DNA of 64,000 nt from Actinomycetota bacterium (lineage in GTDB: Bacteria; Actinomycetota; Thermoleophilia; Solirubrobacterales; Solirubrobacteraceae): the NCBI GenBank assembly GCA_005885515.1, contig VAWK01000024.1, positions 1 through 64,000 of the forward strand. The letters run 5' to 3'. Position 1 is the first letter of the stretch; every line of letters starts with the position of its first letter. This document shows, one piece after another, positions 15,924 through 24,984 of this stretch. Both the position numbers and the translations under genes were made by a program. Below the pieces are notes generated by a model, which saw only the letters and a program-made list of their open reading frames with translations, made no database searches and was not told the origin of the DNA.

Positions 15924-16517
15924 TCAGCTGGGCTGCGTGGCGGCGCCGCTGCCGGGCTCGGTGCGCTCGGCACCGGCGGGATCCAGCGGCACGAGCGCGC
16001 CGTTGGGCACGCGCTCGGTGTGCGTCAGCCAGCGTCCGGCGCGCCACGACAGCGCTGCGCGGATGACCATCCCGTGGCAGATCACGAGCGCCGGCAGCTC
16101 GCCGCGCTGGATGTCAGCCAGCGCCGCACCCACCCGCTGCTGCTGGTGGGCCAGGGACTCGCCCCCTGGGAACGCGAACGCGGCGTCGCCGGCGAGGAAT
16201 GCGGCGAACGCGTCGGGTGCCTCTGACCGGACCTCGGCGAAGCTGCGGTCGGTCCAGTCGCCCGCGTCGGTCTCTGCCAGGCGCGCGTCCTCCCGCGGGC
16301 CGAGGCCCGTGACGTGGGCAACCACGTCGGCTGTTTCGCGCGCGCGCAGCAGCGGGCTGCACCAGAGCGCGGCGAAGTCGCGCGCGGCCGCGCGCTGCGC
16401 GAGCTCGAGCGCCTGCGCGCGGCCGGTGCCGTCGAGCGGCACCGGCAGGTGCCCCTGAAAGCGGCCCTCGAGGTTGTAGGCCGTCTGGCCGTGGCGCGCC
16501 AGGTAGATCGAGGCCAC
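15924..16517 (-). CDS. Histidine phosphatase (phosphoglycerate mutase-like)
   Basis: A 197-residue enzyme of the histidine phosphatase superfamily. The catalytic motif IYLARHGQTAYN is at the N-terminus, FQGHLPVPLDGTGRAQA follows, and the second histidine is in ALVICHGMVIRA. Members range from phosphoglycerate mutases to alpha-ribazole phosphatases, and the substrate cannot be chosen here. The GTG start directly abuts the aquaporin stop (TAG GTG), implying coupled translation. Confidence 0.92.
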   Translation of the reverse strand: MASIYLARHGQTAYNLEGRFQGHLPVPLDGTGRAQALELAQRAAARDFAALWCSPLLRARETADVVAHVTGLGPREDARLAETDAGDWTDRSFAEVRSEAPDAFAAFLAGDAAFAFPGGESLAHQQQRVGAALADIQRGELPALVICHGMVIRAALSWRAGRWLTHTERVPNGALVPLDPAGAERTEPGSGAATQPS

Positions 16518-17261
16518 CTACGCCGGCTCGCCGGCCCGCGGCTCGATCACCCCGGTCTCCGCGGCACCGACCGGCTCGGGCCTGGCGGGGCGCAGGTACA
16601 GCAGCTCGTACGCCGCGGCCGCAACGGCGGCGCCGAGCACTGGGCCGGCGTACCAGACCCACGCGTGCGACCAGTGGTCGCCGACGAGCTGGGGGCCGAA
16701 GGCGCGGGCGGGGTTCATGGCGGCGCCGGTGAACGGTCCGCCGAAGAGGATGTCAATCGTGATCGTGAGCCCGATCGCCAGCCCGGCGATCGATTTGAAC
16801 GTGCCGCGCGGGTCAACCGCGCTCGCGAACACCACCCAGGCCAAAAAGAAGGTGAGGATCGCCTCGAGCCCGAAGCCCGCGCTCGCGTTCACGCCGCCGC
16901 CAAGCGCCGGCACGCCGAGGTGCACGGCGTCGCTCGACGCGCGCGGGAGCAGGTCGCGCAGCAGCAGCGCCGCCAGCGCGGCGCCGCCGAACTGGGCGAG
17001 CCAGTACAGGAGCGCAAGCGCCGGCTTGATGCGGCGCGTGACGAGAAAGCCCACCGTGATCGCGGGGTTGAAATGGCCGCCTGAGATGTGGCCCACGGCG
17101 GACACCATCACGGCGATCGCCACGCCGTGCGCGATCGCCACGCCGATCAGCGAGGGGTCGTGGATCGCGTTGGCGGCGACGATGGACCCGGCGCCGATGA
17201 AGATGAGCGTGAACGTGCCGATGAACTCGGCCACGCCGCGGCGGAGCGCGTCCTCGAACAC
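16518..17261 (-). CDS. MIP family channel (aquaporin)
   Basis: A 247-residue six-helix channel with both half-helix motifs: HFNPAIT (first NPA) and AMNPARAFGP (second NPA with its following arginine). It should pass water or small solutes across the cytoplasmic membrane; water versus glycerol selectivity is not decided. The C-terminal ~25 residues are Pro/Glu-rich. The GTG start is 7 nt after TAGGTT (minus strand, 17274-17269), so it is probably leaderless. It is divergent from fbiC. Confidence 0.93.
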   Translation of the reverse strand: MFEDALRRGVAEFIGTFTLIFIGAGSIVAANAIHDPSLIGVAIAHGVAIAVMVSAVGHISGGHFNPAITVGFLVTRRIKPALALLYWLAQFGGAALAALLLRDLLPRASSDAVHLGVPALGGGVNASAGFGLEAILTFFLAWVVFASAVDPRGTFKSIAGLAIGLTITIDILFGGPFTGAAMNPARAFGPQLVGDHWSHAWVWYAGPVLGAAVAAAAYELLYLRPARPEPVGAAETGVIEPRAGEPA

Positions 17262-17268
17262 GAGGCAA

Positions 17269-17327
17269 AACCTAAGCGCCCGGCCGGACGGACCGGCGTC
17301 CGCGCAGGCGGGGCCAGCGCCTACACT
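17269..17327. promoter_or_regulatory. Divergent -10 boxes between aquaporin and fbiC
   Basis: Minus strand TAGGTT (17274-17269) is 7 nt before the aquaporin GTG. Plus strand TACACT (17322-17327) is 8 nt before the fbiC ATG. Both arrangements predict leaderless mRNAs; no convincing -35 boxes are visible. Confidence 0.45.
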
Positions 17328-17335
17328 CCTGGCTG

Positions 17336-19579
17336 ATGCGCCGACGGGTGACGTTCAGCCGCAACCTGACGCTGTCGCTGTCGCGCACCTGCCGCTGTTA
17401 CTGCAAGTACTGCTCGTTCGCCACCCACTCTGCGCACCTGTACACCCCGGAGGAGGTGCTGGCGATCCTCGACGGGGCCGCGCGGCGGCACATCAAGGAG
17501 CTGCTCGTGCTGACGGGCGAGCGCCCCGAGGTCAATCCCGAGGTGCACGCGCGGCTGCGCTGCTACGGCCATGAGGACTTCACGGCGTATGTCGCGTGGG
17601 CGTGCGAGCGGGCGCTCGAGCGGGGCCTGCTGCCGCACACCAATCTCGGCGTGCTGTCTTCAGACGAGCTGGCGCGTCTGCGCGAGGTGACGGCCTCGCA
17701 GGGGCTGATGCTCGAGTCGAGCTCCGAGCGGTTGATGGCCACCGTTCACGCGGGCTCGCCGAGCAAGCATCCGGCGCGGCGGCTGGCGACGATCCGCGCG
17801 GCGGGGCAACTCAAGATCCCGTTCACCAGCGGCATCCTGGTGGGCATCGGCGAGAGCGAGCAGGAGCGCCTGGACTCACTGGCAGCGCTCGCGGAGCTGC
17901 ACGCGGAGTACGGCCACATCCAGGAGGTGATCCTGCAGAACTTCGTTCCGCATCAGCGCTACTACGGGCGCGAGCCCGCGCACATCGCCGACGCGGCCGC
18001 GCGCGAGTACTGGCGCACGGGCGTGGCCGATGGCCGCCCCGCGTTGCCGCTGCCCGAATGGGCGTGCGCGGTCGGCATCGATGACCTCAAGCGCCTGATC
18101 GCGGAGACCCGGCGGCTGATGCCCGACGTGGGCATCCAGGTGCCGCCGAACCTCTCGGACTGGTGGGGGGAGCTCGTGGCCGCCGGCGCGACCGACCTGG
18201 GAGGGCTGTCGGCCAACGGCGATCACATCTCCCCCGAGCACCCCTTCCCGTCGCCGCACCAGGTGCGCAAGGCGCTGCAGCGCGAGGGCTACGCGCTCAC
18301 GGAGCGGCTATGCGTGTACGCCAGCTACATCGACCCGGAGTGGGTGTCGCCGGCGGTGATGGACACGATCAAGCGGCGCTACTGGAGCTTCATCCCGCGC
18401 CGCGGCTCCGGTCGCACCGAGCCACCGGCGCCGATCCGCCCGGAGCTGGTGGCGCGGGCCGCGCAGAAGGGTCGCGACGGCGTGGCACTCGACGCCGATG
18501 AGCTCACGGCGCTGTTCGCCGAGACGCGCGTCGAGGCGATCGAGGAGATCCGCCAGGCTGCCGATGAGCTGCGCCAGGAGCTGGCGGGGGACACGGTGAC
18601 GTTCGTGGTCAACCGCAACATCAACGTGTCCAACATCTGCGTGGTGGGCTGCGCGTTCTGCGGCTTCGGACAGGGCAAGCGCTCGCCCGACGCCTACGAA
18701 CACGACCGCGAGGAGTTCGTGCGCAGGGTGCTCGAGGCGGTCGACTACGGTGCCACCGAGCTGTGCATCCAGTCGGGCATCCACCCCGATTGGACGCTCG
18801 AGGACTACCTCGGCTGGCTCGCCCTGGCCAAGGAGACCGCGCCGCAGCTGCACCTGCACGCGTACAGCCCGATGGAGGTGGCGCACATGTGCGACATCTC
18901 GGGGCTGCCGGCGGCGGAGGTGTTCGCGCGCCTGCGCCACGCTGGACTGGGCTCGACCCCGGGTACGGCGGCGGAGGTGCTGCATGACGGCGTGCGCGAG
19001 CGCATCTCGCCCAACAAGCTGCCCGTGGCGCGCTGGGTGGAGATCATCGAAGCGTGTCACCGCGCGGGTGTGCGCTCGACGGCGACGGTGATGTTCGGCC
19101 ACATCGAGGAGCCGTGGGAGCTTGCCGAGCACATGCGCGTCGTGCGCGAGCTGCAGGAGCGCACGCAGGGCATCACGGAGTTCGTGCCGCTCTCCTTCAT
19201 CCCCTTCCAGACGCTGCTCGGGCGCACCCACGGCGTGCAGGAGATCTCGCGCGAGGAGAACCTCAAGCACACCGCCGTGTTCCGCCTGGCGCTCGGCCGC
19301 ACGATCACCAGCGTGCAGGCCAGCTGGGTGAAGATGGGGCTGGACGCCGCCACAGAGGCGCTGCGCTGGGGCGTGAACGACCTCGGGGGAACGCTGATGG
19401 AGGAGTCGATCAGCCGCCTGGCGGGCAGCTATCACGGCACGAGGCTCGAGCCGCACGAGTTCATCGCTGCTGCCCACCGGGCCGGGCGCCCGGCGGCCGA
19501 GCGCACGACGCTGTATGAGGTCCGCCGCCGGTACCCGCTGCGCGGCGAAGCGCACGTCGCGGCGCTGGCTGCGTCTTGA
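17336..19579 (+). CDS. fbiC: FbiC, 7,8-didemethyl-8-hydroxy-5-deazariboflavin (FO) synthase, CofG-CofH fusion
   Basis: This dual radical-SAM enzyme makes FO, the chromophore of coenzyme F420, from tyrosine and a flavin-pathway pyrimidine. It is 747 residues. The N-terminal half is CofG-like with the cluster motif CRCYCKYC (cysteines 19, 23 and 26). The C-terminal half is CofH-like with CVVGCAFCGF near residue 435. The fused order CofG-CofH is the actinobacterial form. It stands alone, about 3 kb from the other F420 genes. Confidence 0.97.
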   Translation: MRRRVTFSRNLTLSLSRTCRCYCKYCSFATHSAHLYTPEEVLAILDGAARRHIKELLVLTGERPEVNPEVHARLRCYGHEDFTAYVAWACERALERGLLPHTNLGVLSSDELARLREVTASQGLMLESSSERLMATVHAGSPSKHPARRLATIRAAGQLKIPFTSGILVGIGESEQERLDSLAALAELHAEYGHIQEVILQNFVPHQRYYGREPAHIADAAAREYWRTGVADGRPALPLPEWACAVGIDDLKRLIAETRRLMPDVGIQVPPNLSDWWGELVAAGATDLGGLSANGDHISPEHPFPSPHQVRKALQREGYALTERLCVYASYIDPEWVSPAVMDTIKRRYWSFIPRRGSGRTEPPAPIRPELVARAAQKGRDGVALDADELTALFAETRVEAIEEIRQAADELRQELAGDTVTFVVNRNINVSNICVVGCAFCGFGQGKRSPDAYEHDREEFVRRVLEAVDYGATELCIQSGIHPDWTLEDYLGWLALAKETAPQLHLHAYSPMEVAHMCDISGLPAAEVFARLRHAGLGSTPGTAAEVLHDGVRERISPNKLPVARWVEIIEACHRAGVRSTATVMFGHIEEPWELAEHMRVVRELQERTQGITEFVPLSFIPFQTLLGRTHGVQEISREENLKHTAVFRLALGRTITSVQASWVKMGLDAATEALRWGVNDLGGTLMEESISRLAGSYHGTRLEPHEFIAAAHRAGRPAAERTTLYEVRRRYPLRGEAHVAALAAS

Positions 19580-19594
19580 GGGGGAGTGCCGGAC

Positions 19595-20224
19595 CTACGT
19601 ACGCGTGCGGCGCCGTTGGCGGGCCGCGACGAGCCGCTGCGCGCGCAGCATCAGCGTAGGGATCCCGCGGTTCGGCGGTGGAAGCAGCCCGACCTGCTGG
19701 GTGAAGTCGTACAGGTCGTAGATGATCTTCCAGTGCGAGATCAGGCCATCGCGGAACTCGTACAGGTCTACGCCTTCGATGTCCACCCGCCGGCCGGTGG
19801 GCGCCCACGTCGGCGGTGCGGAGCCGTACCGCTTGCCCCAGAACGCCAACTCGCCACTGAACGTGCCGGTCCCCCGCCAGGGCAGTGCGATGCCCGCGCC
19901 CTCGAGGGCCAGGTAGGGCTCGCCTACCCCTTCGAAGCGGATGTCGGGAAACGCGCGGAAGAAGATCTCCGTGAACGCCCTGAACTCGCCGCGGCCGTGA
20001 ACGGTCTCGCCGAACATCGCGGGGTCATCCCACACGACGTCCTCGGTCACAAGCGACTCGAGCAGGTCGAGGTCGTGGGTGTTCCACGCCGTCTCCCAGC
20101 GTCCGAGGAAATCGTCCAGCTCGCCGGCGCGGGCAAGCCAGCGCTCAGAGAAGCCGTCGAGACCTCGGTTGAGCTGCTCGAGCAGCGGCTCGGCTTGTTG
20201 ACTGGTCGGTGGTGCGGTTGCCAT
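19595..20224 (-). CDS. SnoaL-like / NTF2-fold protein
   Basis: A 209-residue protein with a SnoaL-type core: ELDDFLGRWETAWNTHDLDL, LVTEDVVWDDPAMFGE, FRAFTEIFFRAFPDI, VDLYEFRDGLISHWKIIYD. Members are polyketide cyclases, hydratases or binding proteins, and no specific role can be given. The ATG at 20224 is supported by AAAGGAG about 7 nt upstream. It lies 37 bp downstream of the carotenoid oxygenase on the same strand, so it is likely co-expressed and may act on the same lipid-like substrates. Confidence 0.87.
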   Translation of the reverse strand: MATAPPTSQQAEPLLEQLNRGLDGFSERWLARAGELDDFLGRWETAWNTHDLDLLESLVTEDVVWDDPAMFGETVHGRGEFRAFTEIFFRAFPDIRFEGVGEPYLALEGAGIALPWRGTGTFSGELAFWGKRYGSAPPTWAPTGRRVDIEGVDLYEFRDGLISHWKIIYDLYDFTQQVGLLPPPNRGIPTLMLRAQRLVAARQRRRTRT

Positions 20225-20261
20225 GGAGGGCTCCTTTGCTCGTGCCTTGCCGATGTCGACG

Positions 20262-21803
20262 CTACGCGGTTCGCATGAATTGCCCGTGAAACGAGAACGG
20301 GATGTGGTGGGGGACCTGGGCGCGCGCCAGCTCGCTGAGGTCGGCGGCATCGAGCACCAGCAGCATGGAAGCGCCGGCGGCGGCGTCGAGCACCACCGAC
20401 AGCAGCACGCCGTCGTCCTCGCGCTCGGCCTCGGGCCGCGCGACGAACACGGGCTCTCCCGGATAGGAGCCGGGCTGCGACCAGGTGGCGGTCGCCCCGT
20501 CGTGGGTGTCGATCTTGACGATGCGCTCGAGCCATCCGCTTGGGCCCACGCCGTTGCCCCACACGTAGCGGTAGGGGCGCTCGTTGCAGCGGCGGTAGTT
20601 GATGCGTGGCAGCTCGATGTCGCTGTCTGCCAACCGCTCGCGGGTCACCGAGCGCTCGGCCGGGCGCAGGCGGAAACGGGTCAGGGTGGCGCTCGAGATC
20701 GGCTTGCCGGCGCGCAGGCGCTCCAGATAGAGGTCCTCGACTATGCCCGCGTCGGGGTAGGTGCAGATATCGACGATCACCTCGTCCGCGTGCTCGTAGG
20801 CGTTGACGTGGTGAAACGCAAAGCAGGCATCGGTGCGGAAGCCCTGCAGGGCCTGGCCGGTGGCGCGGTCGACGAGCGTGAAACGCGTCTCCAGGTCGGG
20901 CTTCCAGCGATAGTTCTCGATGTAGGGACGCCGGGACAGGGCCAGCGCCAGCGGATTGACGACCAGCGGAAACTCCGCCAGCACGAGCCAGCGCTCGGTG
21001 AGGCCGAAGGAGTGCATGTAGGCCGGCTCCCTGACCGGCAGCGAGGAGATCACGCGCGTCGCGGCCGGGCGGCCGGCGGGCGAGTGCGCGGGAACCTCGA
21101 AGAAGCGATAGCTGCTGCGCGACCCCAGCTTGGCGGCGTAGTTGAGCATCGCGCCGCTGGTCCGGTCGGCGTGCGGATGCGCGGTGGAGAGCTGCCCGGG
21201 GGCCTCATACGGCCGCACCCCGGCCGCCTTCAGGGTGCGCGGGTCGAACTGCACCGGAAGCGGCGTCTCGGTCATCGCGATGAAGCGCTCGCCGAGCTTG
21301 GTCACGTTGACGTTGGCGTTGTCGGTCAGTACGCCGCCGCCGCTGAACAGCGTTTGCACGCGCTTGAACAGCGAACGGCAGGGGTCGGTGGCGAACTCGC
21401 CGTAGATCATCTCGCCCTGCTCGCGTGAGGCGCGGTAGGAGCGGCTTTCGAGGAAGCGATTGCCGTAGGAAACCTCACCGTCGGAGATGCTGAAGCGGTG
21501 GAGCATCGCCAGGCCGTCAAACCAGTGGCGCATGTGCTGCTCGCCGAGCTCGAACTTGGCCGGGCCGGTGCGCAGCAGCGAGCCCGACAGCCACTTGGGG
21601 AGCGCGCCGCGCAGCTCGAGCTCCTCGGCGCTCAGCTGCTGCTCGAGCGTGCAGAAGCCGAGCCGGGCCGCGGCGCCCGGGACGGTGGCCGGCGCTCGCG
21701 TGGGTGCGCTGGCTGGGGCCGGCGCGGAGCCGGCGGCGGCGTTGGCGGGGCTCGTCAGGCGGTTTGCTTGCGACGGCGTCGTGGACGCTGTGCTGGGCGG
21801 CAT
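20262..21803 (-). CDS. Carotenoid cleavage oxygenase (RPE65/BCO family)
   Basis: A non-haem iron dioxygenase-type seven-bladed propeller of about 513 residues that cleaves carotenoids or related conjugated or stilbenoid double bonds. All four iron-ligand histidine contexts are visible: STAHPHAD, AYMHSFGLTE, CFAFHHVNAYE and PFSFHGQF at the C-terminus. The N-terminal 45 residues are an Ala/Pro-rich extension. The ATG at 21803 has GGGAG 8 nt upstream; a GTG at 21812 and an ATG at 21809 are also open. It is divergent from a PadR regulator that probably controls it. Confidence 0.93.
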   Translation of the reverse strand: MPPSTASTTPSQANRLTSPANAAAGSAPAPASAPTRAPATVPGAAARLGFCTLEQQLSAEELELRGALPKWLSGSLLRTGPAKFELGEQHMRHWFDGLAMLHRFSISDGEVSYGNRFLESRSYRASREQGEMIYGEFATDPCRSLFKRVQTLFSGGGVLTDNANVNVTKLGERFIAMTETPLPVQFDPRTLKAAGVRPYEAPGQLSTAHPHADRTSGAMLNYAAKLGSRSSYRFFEVPAHSPAGRPAATRVISSLPVREPAYMHSFGLTERWLVLAEFPLVVNPLALALSRRPYIENYRWKPDLETRFTLVDRATGQALQGFRTDACFAFHHVNAYEHADEVIVDICTYPDAGIVEDLYLERLRAGKPISSATLTRFRLRPAERSVTRERLADSDIELPRINYRRCNERPYRYVWGNGVGPSGWLERIVKIDTHDGATATWSQPGSYPGEPVFVARPEAEREDDGVLLSVVLDAAAGASMLLVLDAADLSELARAQVPHHIPFSFHGQFMRTA

Positions 21804-21822
21804 CGTCATCACTCCCTATATA

Positions 21823-21855
21823 GTTCGGATCGAACGGTGCGGAGCGTAATATAAT
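21823..21855. promoter_or_regulatory. Putative PadR operator and divergent promoters
   Basis: GTTCG-GAT-CGAAC (21823-21835) is a perfect 5+3+5 palindrome between the carotenoid oxygenase and padR. TATAAT (21850-21855) lies 9 nt before the padR ATG. CTATATAG (21816-21823), read on the minus strand, gives a -10 for the oxygenase that touches the palindrome. Confidence 0.55.
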
Positions 21856-21864
21856 CGCTCGCGG

Positions 21865-22407
21865 ATGTCAAGCCCGCGCCTGACCGAGACCTCGTACATC
21901 GTGCTGGGGCTGATCGCGCAGATCGGTCCGGCGACTCCGTATGACCTCAAGCGGCTGGCCCAGGTGAGCACGGTGAACTTCTGGAGCGTGCCGCACACGC
22001 AGCTGTACAGCGAGTGCGCGCGGCTGGCGGGGGAGGACCTGCTGAGCGAGCGGCGCGAGCAGACGGGCCGGCGCCGGCGCACGTATCGCTTGACCGAGCG
22101 CGGCCGGGAGGCGCTCGAGCGCTGGCTCTCGGAGCCCACCAGCGAGCTCGAGCAGGTGCGGGATACGGCAACGCTGAAGCTGTTCTTGGGAGGCGATCCC
22201 CAGCAGCTCGCCCCGACCCAGCTCCAGGCGCACCGCGCGCAGCTCGAGACCTACGAGCAGATCTACGGCAGCTTCGTGGGCGACGCTCCGCAAGGCTGGC
22301 GGCTGGCGCTCGAGGCGGGAATCGACCACGAGCGCGCATACATCCGCTTTTGGTCCAGGCTGGCAGGGCAACGAGCCCGGGAGGGCTCGCCAGCCCGGTC
22401 CCGCTGA
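21865..22407 (+). CDS. PadR family transcriptional regulator
   Basis: A 180-residue regulator with an N-terminal PadR winged helix (TSYIVLGLIAQIGPATPYDL, FWSVPHTQLYSECARL, RRRTYRLTERGREALERWL) and a helical C-terminal dimerisation domain (residues ~95-170). PadR proteins usually repress a neighbouring divergent gene until a small aromatic ligand binds, so the carotenoid oxygenase is the obvious target. The start ATG is 9 nt from TATAAT, so the transcript has almost no leader. Confidence 0.93.
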   Translation: MSSPRLTETSYIVLGLIAQIGPATPYDLKRLAQVSTVNFWSVPHTQLYSECARLAGEDLLSERREQTGRRRRTYRLTERGREALERWLSEPTSELEQVRDTATLKLFLGGDPQQLAPTQLQAHRAQLETYEQIYGSFVGDAPQGWRLALEAGIDHERAYIRFWSRLAGQRAREGSPARSR

Positions 22408-22471
22408 GGCTCGGTCGCGTGGCGGCCCGCGGCAAGGGCCGCCCGCCGCCGGCCGGAATACGCCCGCGGCC

Positions 22472-23227
22472 CTACAGGAACAGGTCTTCGTCCGGTGCGC
22501 GCAACAGCGCGGCCGCGCCGGGGCCGTCGGCGGCGGTGAGGTAGCGCTGCAGGCCGTCGATCAGAACGACCGGCTCACGCGAGTCCTTCGCGCGCGCGAG
22601 CTCGGCGCTGGCGGCGGCGGCATCGGCCGCGGCGAGCCAGGTCGCGCGCAGCTCCAGGCCGGCCGCGTCGGCGCGCCCGCGCCAGTCATCGAGCGGCTGC
22701 ATGCCCGCCAGGCCAATCGCCACGTCGAGCTGGCCCTGGCGCCACGCGCGGCCGAAGCTGTCGCTGATGAGCACGGCCGGCGCCTGCCCGGTCAGCTCGC
22801 GCAGGCGCGCGCGGATGCGCCGGGCGGAGGCGTCGGGGTCGGCGGGCAGCAGCACGAGCGTGTCGGGCGAGGGTGCGTTAGAGGCGTCGACGCCGGCGTT
22901 GGCGCAGACGAAGCCGTGCAGCGTGCGGCAGATGAGGACGCCGCGCTCGGCGCGCAGGAGCTGCTGGGACTGGTCGAGCACCACCTGCACCACGCGGGGG
23001 TCCTTGCCGTTCTCGGCGGCGAGCTCGCATGCCCGCCGCGACGGCGTGACCGTCGCGAGCTGCACGACCGCGTCCTCGGCCTTTGAGACGACCTTGTGGG
23101 CGATCGCCACCAGGTGCCCGCCGGACAGCTCGGCGCCGCCCAGCGCACCCACGATCAGGGCGGCCAGGTCATCGCCGGCGCTCACCTCCGGCAGGCCAGG
23201 CAAGCCACGCGCGAGCACGCTTGCCAC
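22472..23227 (-). CDS. cofE: Coenzyme F420-0:L-glutamate ligase (CofE domain only)
   Basis: This enzyme adds gamma-linked glutamates to F420-0 using GTP. It is 251 residues, with GLPEVSAGDDLAALIV, HLVAIAHKVVSKAEDAVV, RTLHGFVCANAGVDASN and LISDSFGRAWRQGQLDVAIG as CofE hallmarks. The GTG at 23227, 13 bp after the cofC stop, gives the normal CofE length. Mycobacterial FbiB carries an extra C-terminal flavin reductase domain; here the protein stops after the ligase domain. It is the last gene of npdG-cofD-cofC-cofE. Confidence 0.94.
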   Translation of the reverse strand: MASVLARGLPGLPEVSAGDDLAALIVGALGGAELSGGHLVAIAHKVVSKAEDAVVQLATVTPSRRACELAAENGKDPRVVQVVLDQSQQLLRAERGVLICRTLHGFVCANAGVDASNAPSPDTLVLLPADPDASARRIRARLRELTGQAPAVLISDSFGRAWRQGQLDVAIGLAGMQPLDDWRGRADAAGLELRATWLAAADAAAASAELARAKDSREPVVLIDGLQRYLTAADGPGAAALLRAPDEDLFL

Positions 23228-23240
23228 GAGCCGTCCAGTG

Positions 23241-23990
23241 TCAGCCGGTTGTGGATATGGAGAGGATGGGACGGCGTTCGGGCTGGCCGAGCACGGAGCG
23301 CGTGCGCGGGGCCGTCGCATCGGTTCCCGCGAGGCGCGCGCGCAGGGCGGCGAGGTCCTCGCCGGTGTCGACGTCGAGCACCAGCGACGGGGGGTGCTCG
23401 AGCCGCAAGGCCGCGCCGGCGGCCCGCGCGAGCGCGCGGTGGCGCTCGCAGCTGCCGGGGCCGAAGCTCGGCGTGATCACGTCCGGCGGCGTGAGCAGCA
23501 GGCCGTTGGTGCCGGTTCCGTGGCGGTCGGGCACGATCAGCACCTCGGCCCTGGGGCTGCCCGCAGCTTCGGGGCCGCGCTCGGACACGGGGCCGAGCAG
23601 CCGGTCGAGCTCTGCGGGCTCGAGCGCGGGGCAGTCGCCGGGAACGCACAGCACGCGCTCGAACCCCTCGGCGAGGGCGCGCGCGATGCCGATCGCTGCG
23701 GCCGCCGACTGGCCCGCTTCGGCGGCGTCCTCGAGCACGATCGCTCCCTGCGCGCGCGCCTGTGCGGCCACCGACGGCTCGCAGGTCACGACGATCGTGC
23801 GCGCGATCGCGCTGGCCTGCGCGAGGGCCCCGAGCACGTCGGAGACCATCGCCGCCGCGAGGTGCTGACGCAGGGCAGTGGCGGTGCTGGCGGCGAGGCG
23901 GCGCTTGGCGCCGGCCATGCGCTTGACGGGCAGGATCGCGGCGGTGCGTGCGAGCGGAGGTTCTGGCGACGCGTCCCGGCGGGGCGGCAC
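23241..23990 (-). CDS. cofC: CofC/FbiD, phosphoenolpyruvate or 2-phospholactate guanylyltransferase
   Basis: This enzyme activates PEP (bacterial route) or 2-phospho-L-lactate with GTP for F420 side-chain assembly. It is 249 residues with a nucleotidyltransferase fold: AAILPVKRMAGAKRRLA (the LPVK..AKxRL signature), VLCVPGDCPALEP and VLIVPDRHGTGTNGLLL. The GTG at 23990 is the first plausible start giving the usual N-terminus; the gap to cofD is 76 bp. Substrate choice cannot be read from sequence. Confidence 0.92.
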   Translation of the reverse strand: MPPRRDASPEPPLARTAAILPVKRMAGAKRRLAASTATALRQHLAAAMVSDVLGALAQASAIARTIVVTCEPSVAAQARAQGAIVLEDAAEAGQSAAAAIGIARALAEGFERVLCVPGDCPALEPAELDRLLGPVSERGPEAAGSPRAEVLIVPDRHGTGTNGLLLTPPDVITPSFGPGSCERHRALARAAGAALRLEHPPSLVLDVDTGEDLAALRARLAGTDATAPRTRSVLGQPERRPILSISTTG

Positions 23991-24066
23991 ACCCGCAGGA
24001 TAGTCCGGCGGCAGCGGCGGCCACGGCGATCCGCGGCCGTGAGCCGCGCGGCTGGCTCGCGCGCGG

Positions 24067-24984
24067 CTAGCCCTTGGCCAGCGCTTCGGCAAATCCGAGC
24101 ACGCGCTCGGCGACGCGCGCGCGGGAGGCGGCATCGTCCATGCGCGTGTCCAGCTGCAGCGTGGGCAGGCGCGCAACGTTCTCGTCGGAGACCATGCCGT
24201 CCAGCAGCTGGCCATAGAAGTCCGCCACTCCGTCCGCGCTGCAGTCCAGCGAGGCGAAGCTCATGAACGTGGCGGTGGGGCCCTTGAGCACCCCGCCTCC
24301 GACGATCGGGCTGACGGCGAGCACCGGTGCGGAGGTCATCGCAAGCGCGTCGCGGAACCCCGGCACGGCCAGGATCGGACCGATCGACGCCAGCGGATTT
24401 GAGGGCCCGATCACGACCACGCTCGCGCCCGCGATAGCCGCGATCGCCTGCTCGCCCGGCGCGGCGCGCTCGGCGCCGCGGAACTGAAGCCCCTGTACCG
24501 GCCCGGCGCCGCGCTGGCGGATCATGAACTCCTGGAAGGAGACCCAGCCAGCCGGCGTGCGCACCCACGTTCGCACCGGGTCATCGCTCATCGGCAGCAC
24601 GCGGGCGCGCACTCCGATCGACGCCTTCAGGCGCTGTAGAGCCGCCGTCGCGGAGCAGCCGGCGGCGAGCATCCTGGCGCGCTCCATGCACCAGGCGAGG
24701 TCGCGGTCGCCGAGGTTGAACCAGACATCTGAGCCCAGCGCTCGCAGCGCCTCCATGACGGCGAACGTGTCGCCGCGCAGGCCCCAGCCGCGCTCGTCGA
24801 TCTGGTCGGCCAGCCAGAAGCAAACGAGGTCGGGGTCGGGCGAGACGTGCGCGCCGTAGATCTCGATGTCATCGCCCGTGTTGGCGATCACGGCTACCCG
24901 CTCGGGCTCGCGCACGGCGGTCATCCCGCGCGCCAGCTTCGCCCCCCCGGTGCCGCCGGCGAGCACGACGATGTCTCCCTGCAT
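24067..24984 (-). CDS. cofD: CofD/FbiA, 2-phospho-L-lactate (or enolpyruvyl) transferase
   Basis: This enzyme transfers the phospholactyl or phosphoenolpyruvyl group onto FO to make F420-0 or dehydro-F420-0. It is 305 residues with VVLAGGTGGAKLARGM at the N-terminus, VIANTGDDIEIYGAHVSPD, WFNLGDRDLA and GPSNPLASIGPIL. The ATG at 24984 overlaps the npdG stop by one base (TGATG), so the two are translationally coupled. Confidence 0.96.
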   Translation of the reverse strand: MQGDIVVLAGGTGGAKLARGMTAVREPERVAVIANTGDDIEIYGAHVSPDPDLVCFWLADQIDERGWGLRGDTFAVMEALRALGSDVWFNLGDRDLAWCMERARMLAAGCSATAALQRLKASIGVRARVLPMSDDPVRTWVRTPAGWVSFQEFMIRQRGAGPVQGLQFRGAERAAPGEQAIAAIAGASVVVIGPSNPLASIGPILAVPGFRDALAMTSAPVLAVSPIVGGGVLKGPTATFMSFASLDCSADGVADFYGQLLDGMVSDENVARLPTLQLDTRMDDAASRARVAERVLGFAEALAKG

